Position numbers and translations under genes: made by a program
From: Chromobacterium piscinae
GTDB taxonomy: Bacteria > Pseudomonadota > Gammaproteobacteria > Burkholderiales > Chromobacteriaceae
Length of the DNA stretch: 43,463 bases
Direction of reading: 5' to 3'
Assembly: GCF_021129175.1 (NCBI RefSeq)
Contig: NZ_JAJOHV010000063.1
Location: 1-43,463, forward strand
Part shown: piece after piece, positions 37,352 through 43,463 of the stretch
How positions within the stretch are numbered: position 1 is the stretch's first letter
Layout: every line of letters starts with the position of its first letter
Notes under the pieces: model-generated
The model's input: the letters and a program-made list of their open reading frames with translations, nothing else
Told to the model about the DNA's origin: nothing
Database searches by the model: none

Positions 37352-37681
37352 TACATACCAAGTGAAAGCGAAAAACCCGCTGCGGGCGCATGGCTTGCAA
37401 CAGCGGGAAATGCCGCACGCGATGCGCGTTTCGCGCGCGCGAGCGACGGAATGTTCGGCATGGAAGCGGCCGGCGGGCTGCGGTGTTTCGAACGCGGCGG
37501 GCCTGTGGGCCCTTGGGTGCGTTCATTTGTTGTGCAGCCGAACGGCAACGGTAAACCTAGACATTCTAACGGTTTTTTGCAAAGTTATCCACAGGGGTGG
37601 AGAAAATTCCTCGTTGACAAAGCGACGAATATCTAGTCAAATCACGCGTTTATTTCCGTTTCGAAACAGGAAACCCATATC
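37352..37681. other. dnaA-rpmH intergenic region; candidate oriC and divergent promoters
   Basis: This region divides the two replication-linked gene sets and is the usual place for a bacterial origin or the dnaA control region. I see one perfect DnaA box, TTATCCACA at 37585-37593, and an AT-rich stretch at 37600-37680. A single perfect box is few for a full origin, so the functional oriC may use degenerate boxes here or lie elsewhere nearby (see 43003-43040). Confidence 0.55.
37614..37642 (+). promoter_or_regulatory. Likely rpmH promoter
   Basis: TTGACA (37614-37619) is a perfect -35 box; 17 bp further TCAAAT (37637-37642) is an acceptable -10. The DnaA box at 37585-37593 lies 20 bp upstream, so DnaA could adjust transcription of rpmH. 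Confidence 0.6.
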
Positions 37682-37816
37682 ATGAAACGTACTTACCAGC
37701 CTTCCAATACCCGTCGCAAACGCACTCACGGCTTCCTGGTCCGCATGAAGACCCGTGGCGGCCGCGCCGTTATCGCCGCTCGCCGCGCCAAGGGCCGTAA
37801 GAAGCTGGCCGTCTAA
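37682..37816 (+). CDS. rpmH: Ribosomal protein L34
   Basis: A 44-aa very basic protein of the large ribosomal subunit. [20 protein letters not shown] is the invariant L34 beginning, and the chain ends [18 protein letters not shown] ribosome site precedes the ATG. It is divergent from dnaA, as in most bacteria, and is followed directly by rnpA. Confidence 0.98.
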   Translation: MKRTYQPSNTRRKRTHGFLVRMKTRGGRAVIAARRAKGRKKLAV

Positions 37817-37820
37817 GCCC

Positions 37821-38186
37821 TTGTCGGCTTACCGCTTTCGCCGTGCGCACCGGCTGTTAAAAACGGATGAGTTCTCATCCGTTTTTAGTTTGCGGCAACA
37901 GCGCAGCAATGCGTTCTTCCAGGTGTTCGCCCGTCCCAACGGCCTGGACCACGCCCGTGTGGGCTTGGTGGTCGGCAAGAAGGTCGCCAAGCGGGCGGTA
38001 CGCCGCAACTATATCAAGCGCTGCGTGCGCGAGTGGTTCCGTCTGAACCAGCAAGGCCTGGACGGCGTGGACTACGTGGTGCGCGCCAAGACGGCGTTCA
38101 CCCGCGAACAGCGTGCCGAAGCTGTAACGGCTTTGCAGGCCTTGTTTGCTAAACTGGCACGATGTCGCGCATCCTCATCCTCCTGA
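37821..38186 (+). CDS. rnpA: Ribonuclease P protein component
   Basis: RnpA binds the catalytic RNase P RNA and helps 5' processing of tRNA precursors. The typical core is present: [36 protein letters not shown] (the RNR-type motif) and REWFRLNQ. The best start is TTG at 37821, 4 nt after the rpmH stop, giving a usual-sized 121-aa protein beginning [10 protein letters not shown]; the open frame extends further upstream, but that part lies inside rpmH. It overlaps yidD by 25 bp. A perfect terminator-like hairpin sits inside the gene at 37859-37886. Confidence 0.95.
   Translation: MSAYRFRRAHRLLKTDEFSSVFSLRQQRSNAFFQVFARPNGLDHARVGLVVGKKVAKRAVRRNYIKRCVREWFRLNQQGLDGVDYVVRAKTAFTREQRAEAVTALQALFAKLARCRASSSS
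37859..37886 (+). terminator. Terminator-like hairpin inside rnpA
   Basis: AAAAACGGATGA (37859-37870) and TCATCCGTTTTT (37875-37886) form a perfect 12-bp stem with loop GTTC, and the 3' arm itself ends in five T. It lies 42 bp after the rpmH stop and codes for [11 protein letters not shown] of RnpA. It could end part of the rpmH transcripts and so keep RnpA low compared with L34. Confidence 0.65.
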
Positions 38187-38371
38187 TCCGTTTCTACCAG
38201 CTGGCTATCAGCCCGTGGTTGGCGCCGCGTTGTCGCTTCCAGCCCACCTGTTCCGGCTATGCGATCGAGGCGGTGAGGAAACACGGCGCGCTCAAGGGTG
38301 GCTGTCTGGCCGCCAGACGCATCTGCCGTTGCCATCCCTGGGGCGGCAGCGGCTATGACCCGGTTCCCTGA
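38162..38371 (+). CDS. yidD: Membrane protein insertion efficiency factor YidD
   Basis: A 69-aa protein of the YidD family, which helps membrane insertion near YidC. The family signature is complete: an N-terminal amphipathic helix ([17 protein letters not shown]), then [15 protein letters not shown] and [15 protein letters not shown]. It overlaps the end of rnpA and is followed 19 bp later by yidC. Confidence 0.96.
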   Translation: MSRILILLIRFYQLAISPWLAPRCRFQPTCSGYAIEAVRKHGALKGGCLAARRICRCHPWGGSGYDPVP

Positions 38372-38390
38372 ACTTTCCGGTATCGAGAAG

Positions 38391-40028
38391 ATGGACTCCA
38401 AGCGACTGATAATCTTTGTTCTACTGTCCGTGGGCATCTTGTTTGGGTGGAATGAATATTTCATGCCCAAGCACACCCCGCAGCAGCAAGCGGCCAAGAC
38501 CCAGGCCACGACCGGCGCCGCCAATAATGTGGCGCAGCCGGCCGATGCCAACAAGCTGACCCGAGGTCAGCGCATCCACGTCAAGACCGATCTGGTCGAG
38601 GCAGAGATCGATACCGTGGGCGGCGACCTGCGCTCGCTGAAGCTTCTGAAGCACGGCGCGGCCGAAGACCACAACCAGCCGTTCCAGCTGTTCGAGGATG
38701 ACGCCAAGCGCACTTACGTGGCCCAGACCGGCCTGGTGGCGGCCAGCAATCCCGCGCTGCCGACCCATAAAACCGTATTCACCGCCGACAAGCCCAGCTA
38801 CGAGCTGACCGGCGACAAGCTGGAAGTGAAGCTGACCGCGCCGGACGCCAACGGCGTCAAGGTGAGCAAGGTTTACACCTTCAGCAAGAACAGCTACGAA
38901 ATCGGCGTCCGTTACGACATCGTGAACGGCGGTGCCGCGCCGCTGGCCCCCACCGCCTACTACCGCCTGCTGCGCGACAGCCAGGCGCCGGAAGGCGAAG
39001 GCCGCATGGCCCACACCTACACCGGCCCGGCCGTGTACACCTCGGAGCATAAGTTCCAGAAGGTGAGCTTCGACGACCTGGCCAAGGGCAAGGGCGACTA
39101 CGCCAAGACCACCACCGACGGCTGGGTGGCGATGGTGCAGCACTACTTCATGTCCGCCTGGATCCTGAAGCCGCTGGACGGCGCATCGGTCTGCAAGGAC
39201 GAGCGTTCCTGCCGCTTCGAGCTGAAGGAAACCGCCGGCCTGAACTCCGCCGCCGCGCTGGTGGACTACGCCACCGTCGCGCCGGGCAAGAGCCTGAGCG
39301 TGTCCGTGCCGCTGTTCGCCGGTCCGGAAGAGTACAGCATCATCTCCAAGCTGGCCGACGGCATGGAATACGCCAAGGACTTCGGCATCTTCTACATCTT
39401 CGCCTCGCCGCTGTTCTGGCTGCTGGTGAAGCTGCATGCGCTGGTGAGCAACTGGGGCTGGGCGATCGTGCTGCTGACGCTGACCGTGAAGGCGGTGTTC
39501 TACCCGCTGACCGCCGCGTCCTATCGCTCCATGGCCAAGATGAAGGCCCTGGCGCCGCGTCTGGAGCGCCTGAAGGCGCAGCATGGCGACGACCGCATGA
39601 AGTTCCAGCAGGCGGTGATGGAGATGTACAAGACCGAGAAGGTCAACCCGTTGGGCGGCTGCCTGCCGATGCTGATCCAGATCCCGGTGTTCATCGGCCT
39701 GTACTGGGCGCTGCTGGCCTCCGTGGAACTGCGCGGCGCGCCGTGGATCCTGTGGTACACCGATCTGGCCCGTCCGGACCCGTACTACATCCTGCCGGTG
39801 ATCATGGCCGCGACCATGTTCCTGCAGACCTTCCTGAACCCGCCGCCGGCCGATCCGATGCAGGCGAAGATGATGAAGATCATGCCGCTGGCCTTCTCCG
39901 CGCTGTTCTTCTTCTTCCCGGCCGGCCTGGTGCTGTACTACGTGGTCAACAACGTGCTGTCGATGACCCAGCAGTGGTTCATCAACAAGCAGATCGAAAA
40001 GAGCAACAAGGCCGCGCTGCAATCCTGA
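38391..40028 (+). CDS. yidC: Membrane protein insertase YidC
   Basis: YidC inserts and folds inner-membrane proteins, alone or with SecYEG. The 545-aa chain has the Gram-negative layout: a first membrane helix ([15 protein letters not shown]), a long periplasmic beta domain (about 60-330), then the conserved five-helix core with the segments [40 protein letters not shown] and [14 protein letters not shown]. The start at 38391 ([12 protein letters not shown]) is the family start and has GAGAAG before it; the open frame extends upstream into yidD. A terminator follows at 40053. Confidence 0.98.
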   Translation: MDSKRLIIFVLLSVGILFGWNEYFMPKHTPQQQAAKTQATTGAANNVAQPADANKLTRGQRIHVKTDLVEAEIDTVGGDLRSLKLLKHGAAEDHNQPFQLFEDDAKRTYVAQTGLVAASNPALPTHKTVFTADKPSYELTGDKLEVKLTAPDANGVKVSKVYTFSKNSYEIGVRYDIVNGGAAPLAPTAYYRLLRDSQAPEGEGRMAHTYTGPAVYTSEHKFQKVSFDDLAKGKGDYAKTTTDGWVAMVQHYFMSAWILKPLDGASVCKDERSCRFELKETAGLNSAAALVDYATVAPGKSLSVSVPLFAGPEEYSIISKLADGMEYAKDFGIFYIFASPLFWLLVKLHALVSNWGWAIVLLTLTVKAVFYPLTAASYRSMAKMKALAPRLERLKAQHGDDRMKFQQAVMEMYKTEKVNPLGGCLPMLIQIPVFIGLYWALLASVELRGAPWILWYTDLARPDPYYILPVIMAATMFLQTFLNPPPADPMQAKMMKIMPLAFSALFFFFPAGLVLYYVVNNVLSMTQQWFINKQIEKSNKAALQS

Positions 40029-40052
40029 GCGCCCCGTCCGAATTGCTGATCG

Positions 40053-40077
40053 AACCCGGCCACTGGCCGGGTTTTTT
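40053..40077 (+). terminator. yidC terminator
   Basis: The stem AACCCGGCC / GGCCGGGTT has a 3-nt loop and is followed by TTTT, 25 bp after the yidC stop. It separates the rpmH-yidC unit from mnmE. Confidence 0.92.
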
Positions 40078-40093
40078 GCTGGATAATTGAACA

Positions 40094-40197
40094 GGAGCAG
40101 CTAACAGAGCCCCTGATCCTGCGTTGCGCCTCCTTGCCGTACCATGTGTACTGTCTGCGTCGGCGCGCCTTGGCTCAGGCGCTCTGTTAGCCGCTCC
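40094..40197. repeat. 104-bp palindromic repeat unit, neisserial-type
   Basis: Ends are inverted repeats of 17 bp with one mismatch (40094-40110 / 40181-40197), with a core CTAACAGAGC / GCTCTGTTAG. The inside carries CCGTACCATGTGTACTGTCTGC. That is strikingly like the 'CGTACTATTTGTACTGTCTGCGG' block of a dispersed repeat I remember from Neisseria genomes. A non-autonomous, miniature-element-type repeat is likely. The 40198-40371 rest holds a CTCTCCC/GGGAGA small hairpin (near 40272) and the mnmE ribosome site. Confidence 0.65.
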
Positions 40198-40371
40198 AAA
40201 CGAATTCGCCGCGGGCATGAAGCCGGCGCGGAGCATGAGCGCAAGGCGGTTGTCCCATGCGGCTGATCTTCCTCTCCCTCGCGGGAGAAGGCCAAGGATA
40301 GGGGGATGCATCTCCAACCACCCGCCCATGCCCCAGCCCGCCATCCGCGGCCAAGCACCCAAGGAATGCCG

Positions 40372-41724
40372 ATGAACCTCAGCTACACCCCCGCCACCAT
40401 CTGCGCCGTCGCCACCGCTCCGGGACGCGGCGGCGTCGGCGTGATCCGCGTCTCCGGCAAGGACCTGCTGCCGTTCGCGCAGGCCATCTCCGGCGGCAAG
40501 ACGCCCAAGCCGCGCTACGCGACCTACACCGACTTCTTCGACGGCCACGGCCAGGCGCTGGACAACGGCCTGCTGCTGTTCTTCCCCGGCCCCAACAGCT
40601 TCACCGGCGAGGATGTGATCGAGCTGCAGGGCCACGGCGGGCCGGTGGTGCTGAAGATGCTGCTGTCGCGCTGCGTGGAGCTGGGCGCGCGGCTGGCCGA
40701 GCCGGGCGAGTTCACCAAGCGGGCCTTCCTCAACGACAAGCTGGACCTGGCCCAGGCCGAAAGCGTGGCCGACCTGATCGACGCCAGCAGCGAAACGGCG
40801 GCCAAGAGCGCGCTTAAATCGCTGAAGGGCGCGTTCTCGCGCGAAGTGCACGGCCTGGTGGACGAGCTGATCAATCTGCGCATGCTGGTGGAGGCGACGC
40901 TGGACTTCCCGGAAGAAGAAATCGACTTCCTGAAGCAGGCCGACGCCATCGGCCGCCTGCGCCGGCTGCGCGCGCATCTGGTGGGCGTGCAGGCCACCGC
41001 CAAGCAGGGCGCCATCCTGCGCGAGGGCATGCATGTGGTGCTGGTGGGCCAGCCCAATGTCGGCAAGTCCAGCCTGATGAACGCGCTGGCCGGCGACGAC
41101 ATCGCCATCGTCACCGATATCGCCGGCACCACCCGCGACACGGTGCGCGAGGAAATCGTCATCGACGGCGTGCCGGTGCACATCATCGACACCGCCGGCC
41201 TGCGCGACACCGACGACGTGGTGGAAAAGATAGGCATCGAGCGCACCTGGCAGGCGGTGGAGCGCGCCGACCTGGCGCTGCTGCTGGTGGACAGCCGCGA
41301 AGGCCTGACCGCCGAAGTGCAGACAATTTTGGAGCGGCTGCCGCCGGCGCTGCCCAGGGTGCAGGTCTTCAACAAGGTGGACCTGTCCGGCGAGGCCGCC
41401 GGCCTGACCGTGCAGGATGGCCACCCGCTGGTGCGCCTGTCCGCCCGAACGCTGGACGGCGTGGACGTTCTCAAGGCCAAGCTGCTGGAGATGATAGGCT
41501 ACAGCGGCGCCGACGAAGGCGTGTTCCTGGCCCGCCAGCGCCATCTGGACGCCATCGCCCGCGCCGCCGACCACCTGGAATTGGCCGAAGCCGACTGGGA
41601 GCAGGTGGAAATCTTCGCCGAAGAGCTGCGGATGGCGCAGAACGCGCTGTCCGAGATCACCGGCGAGTTCAGCGCCGACGATCTCTTGGGCGTGATTTTC
41701 TCCCGCTTCTGCATTGGTAAGTAA
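40372..41724 (+). CDS. mnmE: tRNA modification GTPase MnmE
   Basis: MnmE with MnmG makes the 5-carboxymethylaminomethyl group on wobble uridine of several tRNAs. The 450-aa chain shows the N-terminal folate-binding part ([20 protein letters not shown]), a helical middle, and the inserted G domain: GQPNVGKS (about 226-233), [15 protein letters not shown] and NKVD. It ends with FCIGK, whose cysteine is invariant. The ATG at 40372 has AAGGA upstream and gives the standard beginning. It is the last gene of the conserved origin block. Confidence 0.98.
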   Translation: MNLSYTPATICAVATAPGRGGVGVIRVSGKDLLPFAQAISGGKTPKPRYATYTDFFDGHGQALDNGLLLFFPGPNSFTGEDVIELQGHGGPVVLKMLLSRCVELGARLAEPGEFTKRAFLNDKLDLAQAESVADLIDASSETAAKSALKSLKGAFSREVHGLVDELINLRMLVEATLDFPEEEIDFLKQADAIGRLRRLRAHLVGVQATAKQGAILREGMHVVLVGQPNVGKSSLMNALAGDDIAIVTDIAGTTRDTVREEIVIDGVPVHIIDTAGLRDTDDVVEKIGIERTWQAVERADLALLLVDSREGLTAEVQTILERLPPALPRVQVFNKVDLSGEAAGLTVQDGHPLVRLSARTLDGVDVLKAKLLEMIGYSGADEGVFLARQRHLDAIARAADHLELAEADWEQVEIFAEELRMAQNALSEITGEFSADDLLGVIFSRFCIGK

Positions 41725-41752
41725 GCGGTAGCCGGCTTCCCGGCGGGCGGCA

Positions 41753-42295
41753 TCAGCCGCCTCGCTGGCGCCTGGGGCCGATGGGAAGCATCCGCGCCAG
41801 CCCTTGCCCGGGATGGGCGAACTGGTGCCAGAGCGCGGCGGAGATGTGCAGGCCGATCAAGGCGGCGAACAAGGTGGCCGTGGCCGCGTGCAGGTCGCCA
41901 AACAGGTGGGACAGCTGCCGGTTTCTTTCCACCAGGGTCGGCAGCGCCCAGCCTAGCGCGCTCAGTCCGTGGCCGGCGGCATTGGTTTTCAGCCACCCGA
42001 GTAAGGGGATGCCGATCAGGCAAAGATACAGCAGCCTGTGCGCCAGCTTTTCCCCCAAACGCGGCAACGAGCCTGCCGGATTGACCGAAGCCGGCAACCG
42101 GCGGCGCACGCGTATCGTGTTGACGATCCGCAGCAGGGCGAGTCCCAGGATTGCGATCCCCAGCGCCTTATGCGCGGCCATCAATTCTTCCATATCGTCC
42201 AGCAGCCAGCCGAGCGCGAAATTGGCCCCGACCAGTGTGGCCAGCAACCAGTGGATGGCGCTGACGGTCCAAGGGTAACGATGGTGGGTGGACAT
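41753..42295 (-). CDS. cybB: Cytochrome b561
   Basis: A 180-aa inner-membrane di-heme cytochrome of the CybB/YodB type, with four membrane helices. Candidate heme-ligand histidines are visible in AIHWLLA, AHKALGIA, DLHAATA and IGLHISAALWH. It probably passes electrons between quinol and periplasmic acceptors. The ATG at 42295 has GGGGAG upstream. It lies 75 bp downstream of the cytochrome b562-like gene in the same direction, which suggests one operon and a redox partnership. Confidence 0.88.
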   Translation of the reverse strand: MSTHHRYPWTVSAIHWLLATLVGANFALGWLLDDMEELMAAHKALGIAILGLALLRIVNTIRVRRRLPASVNPAGSLPRLGEKLAHRLLYLCLIGIPLLGWLKTNAAGHGLSALGWALPTLVERNRQLSHLFGDLHAATATLFAALIGLHISAALWHQFAHPGQGLARMLPIGPRRQRGG

Positions 42296-42370
42296 CTCAT
42301 TCTCCCCGGTTTTGAGAACCGTTAAGCCCAAATCCGCCGCGGAGAGGCGCGACGGCTTGCGTCGTCTGCG

Positions 42371-42757
42371 TCAATTGAGTAGGTGGTGGTAATGCTTCCT
42401 GGTCTGGTTGGCGGCTTGCAGAGATTGCTTGGCCGCCGCCAGGTCGCCGGTTTTGGCCAGCTGTTCGGTCTTGTCCAGATTGGCGCTCAGCGCGAGCATG
42501 CCTTCGCGGTAGTCGACCGGATTGTCGGCGTAGGGCAGCCTCCCGGCTTTGTCCACGTCGCCCCGCAAACGCGCCAGATAGCGGGTGAACTCCGGTATGC
42601 TGGCGCTGCCCAGCGCGCCGTTCAGCGCCGTTTTCATGTCTTTCATCAGGAATTTCAGCTCCCCGGCCTGGGCGGGCGCGGACGCCAGCAGCGTGAGTGC
42701 CAGCAGGATGGAACCCAAGGCGGCAATGGGCGGTTGGAGTTTTTTCAAAGCGTTCAT
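42371..42757 (-). CDS. cybC: Periplasmic cytochrome b562
   Basis: A 128-aa exported four-helix protein. The first ~31 residues are a signal peptide ending in APAQA. The mature part begins GELKFLMKDMKTAL, with the methionine heme ligand, and ends TRKHYHHLLN, with the histidine ligand; this is the Met/His pair of cytochrome b562. The ATG at 42757 gives a correct signal peptide, while the longer frame adds a basic tract of no purpose. It stands before the b561 gene. Confidence 0.85.
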   Translation of the reverse strand: MNALKKLQPPIAALGSILLALTLLASAPAQAGELKFLMKDMKTALNGALGSASIPEFTRYLARLRGDVDKAGRLPYADNPVDYREGMLALSANLDKTEQLAKTGDLAAAKQSLQAANQTRKHYHHLLN

Positions 42758-43002
42758 GGGGGCCTCGCGCAAGTTGTCTGAGCGGCGGCGGAAAGCCGGC
42801 GATCTGCGCCGGCACATCCGGCGTTTCCCGCAGCATAGTCAGCTAGACTTACGCGAAACTTAAGAACGGCTGGCAAGACCAGGGACTTTGCAAGTTTTTG
42901 TTAGCGAGGCGAAAGCCTTCTGCCGGGCTGGAGGAGCGGAGCCGCATGCGCGTGAAGCCGCTCCTGCGGTTCTGGCCGGCAGGATTGCGGCTCGCGGCAT
43001 GC

Positions 43003-43040
43003 TTATCCACAGCGGCGTGTGGACGCCGTTTTTATCCACA
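43003..43040 (+). promoter_or_regulatory. Two perfect DnaA boxes flanking a hairpin
   Basis: TTATCCACA occurs at 43003-43011 and again at 43032-43040 in the same orientation. Between them CGGCGT/ACGCCG (43013-43018, 43023-43028) forms a hairpin followed by TTTTT, a short terminator form on the plus strand. The 303-bp gap 42758-43060 also holds the cybC promoter. Two perfect boxes within 38 bp are more than the dnaA-rpmH gap shows. Confidence 0.6.
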
Positions 43041-43060
43041 GCCGGGCCAGGCCGATCCGC

Positions 43061-43463
43061 TCAGGTCTGATGCTGCGGCGTCAGCCACTCCCCCAGCCAC
43101 TGAAACACCTGGTCGACGACGATGGCCAGCAGCGCCACCGGCAGCGCGCCCTGGATCACGTAGGCGGTGTTGAAGCCGGACAGGCCGACGATGATGGGCA
43201 GGCCCAGCGTGCGGGCGCCGACGGTGGAGGCCAGCGCGGCGGTGCCGATATTGATCACCATCGCGGTGCGCAGGCCGGCCACGATCACCGGCGCGGCCAA
43301 GGGCAGTTCCACCCGCCACAGCATTTGCCGCGGACTCATGCCCATGCCGCGGGCGGTTTCCAGCGCGTCCTCGGGCACCGAGGCCAGGCCTGACAGCGCG
43401 GCGTGGGTGATGGGCAGCAAGCTGTACAGTGCCAGCGCGATTAGCGCCGGCGCGGCGCCGAAG
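43061..43463 (-). CDS. Osmoprotectant-type ABC transporter permease, cut by window edge
   Basis: The C-terminal 133 codons of an ABC inner-membrane permease; the gene begins beyond the right edge. The coupling motif for the ATPase is clear ([20 protein letters not shown], then [15 protein letters not shown]), with the EAA-type loop, and membrane helices lie on both sides. The pattern [19 protein letters not shown] matches the OpuCB/OpuCD/YehW family for glycine betaine, choline or carnitine uptake. The exact substrate cannot be told from this part. It ends 40 bp before the DnaA-box pair. Confidence 0.85.
   Translation of the reverse strand, partial: FGAAPALIALALYSLLPITHAALSGLASVPEDALETARGMGMSPRQMLWRVELPLAAPVIVAGLRTAMVINIGTAALASTVGARTLGLPIIVGLSGFNTAYVIQGALPVALLAIVVDQVFQWLGEWLTPQHQT

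Noticed and set aside
38421-40022. Minus-strand frame opposite yidC
   Set aside because: Shadow of yidC codons; no family likeness.

Overview
The window reads as a bacterial chromosome around the replication origin of a betaproteobacterium, most likely in the Neisseriales near Chromobacterium. I base this on the rpmH-rnpA-yidD-yidC-mnmE block divergent from dnaA-dnaN-gyrB, the GC-rich coding style, the RnpA and L34 sequences, and an intergenic repeat that resembles a common neisserial one. The genus is recalled from protein appearance, not from a search.

Layout. Positions 1-180 hold the start of a vgrG (type VI secretion spike) gene on the minus strand, with a structured leader behind it. 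From about 0.4 to 32.2 kb, between vgrG and gyrB, lies a mosaic accessory island. Its parts, left to right: (a) an unrecognised 366-aa gene followed by a hairpin-rich stretch and a strong terminator, with a divergent 34-aa small gene; (b) a DUF4236 membrane protein and a 1519-aa SF1 helicase-nuclease; (c) a complete Wadjet operon jetABCD with a divergent BrxR/CapW-like WYL regulator behind tandem palindromic operators; (d) a DUF4238 gene and an orphan HipB-like repressor; (e) a four-gene Tn7-like transposition operon (tnsA, tnsB, tnsC, tniQ) with no CRISPR partner; (f) a lone HNH endonuclease; (g) an AT-rich Septu-like ATPase/HNH pair; (h) a Hachiman-like nuclease/helicase pair. From 32.2 kb the core genome resumes: gyrB, dnaN and dnaA leftward; rpmH, rnpA, yidD, yidC and mnmE rightward; then a cytochrome b561/b562 pair and the end of an osmoprotectant-type ABC permease.

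How it works together. The tns operon offers a plausible route for gathering cargo. The flanking genes look like independent immune modules: Wadjet against plasmids, Hachiman and Septu-like against phage, and the helicase-nuclease and HNH as candidate defences. Within each multigene module, stop and start codons overlap as ATGA (jetA/B/C/D, tnsA/B/C/tniQ, ptuA/B, hamA/B), so each is probably translationally coupled. I could not define transposon ends or target duplications by eye, so whether the defence genes are true Tn7-like cargo is inference.
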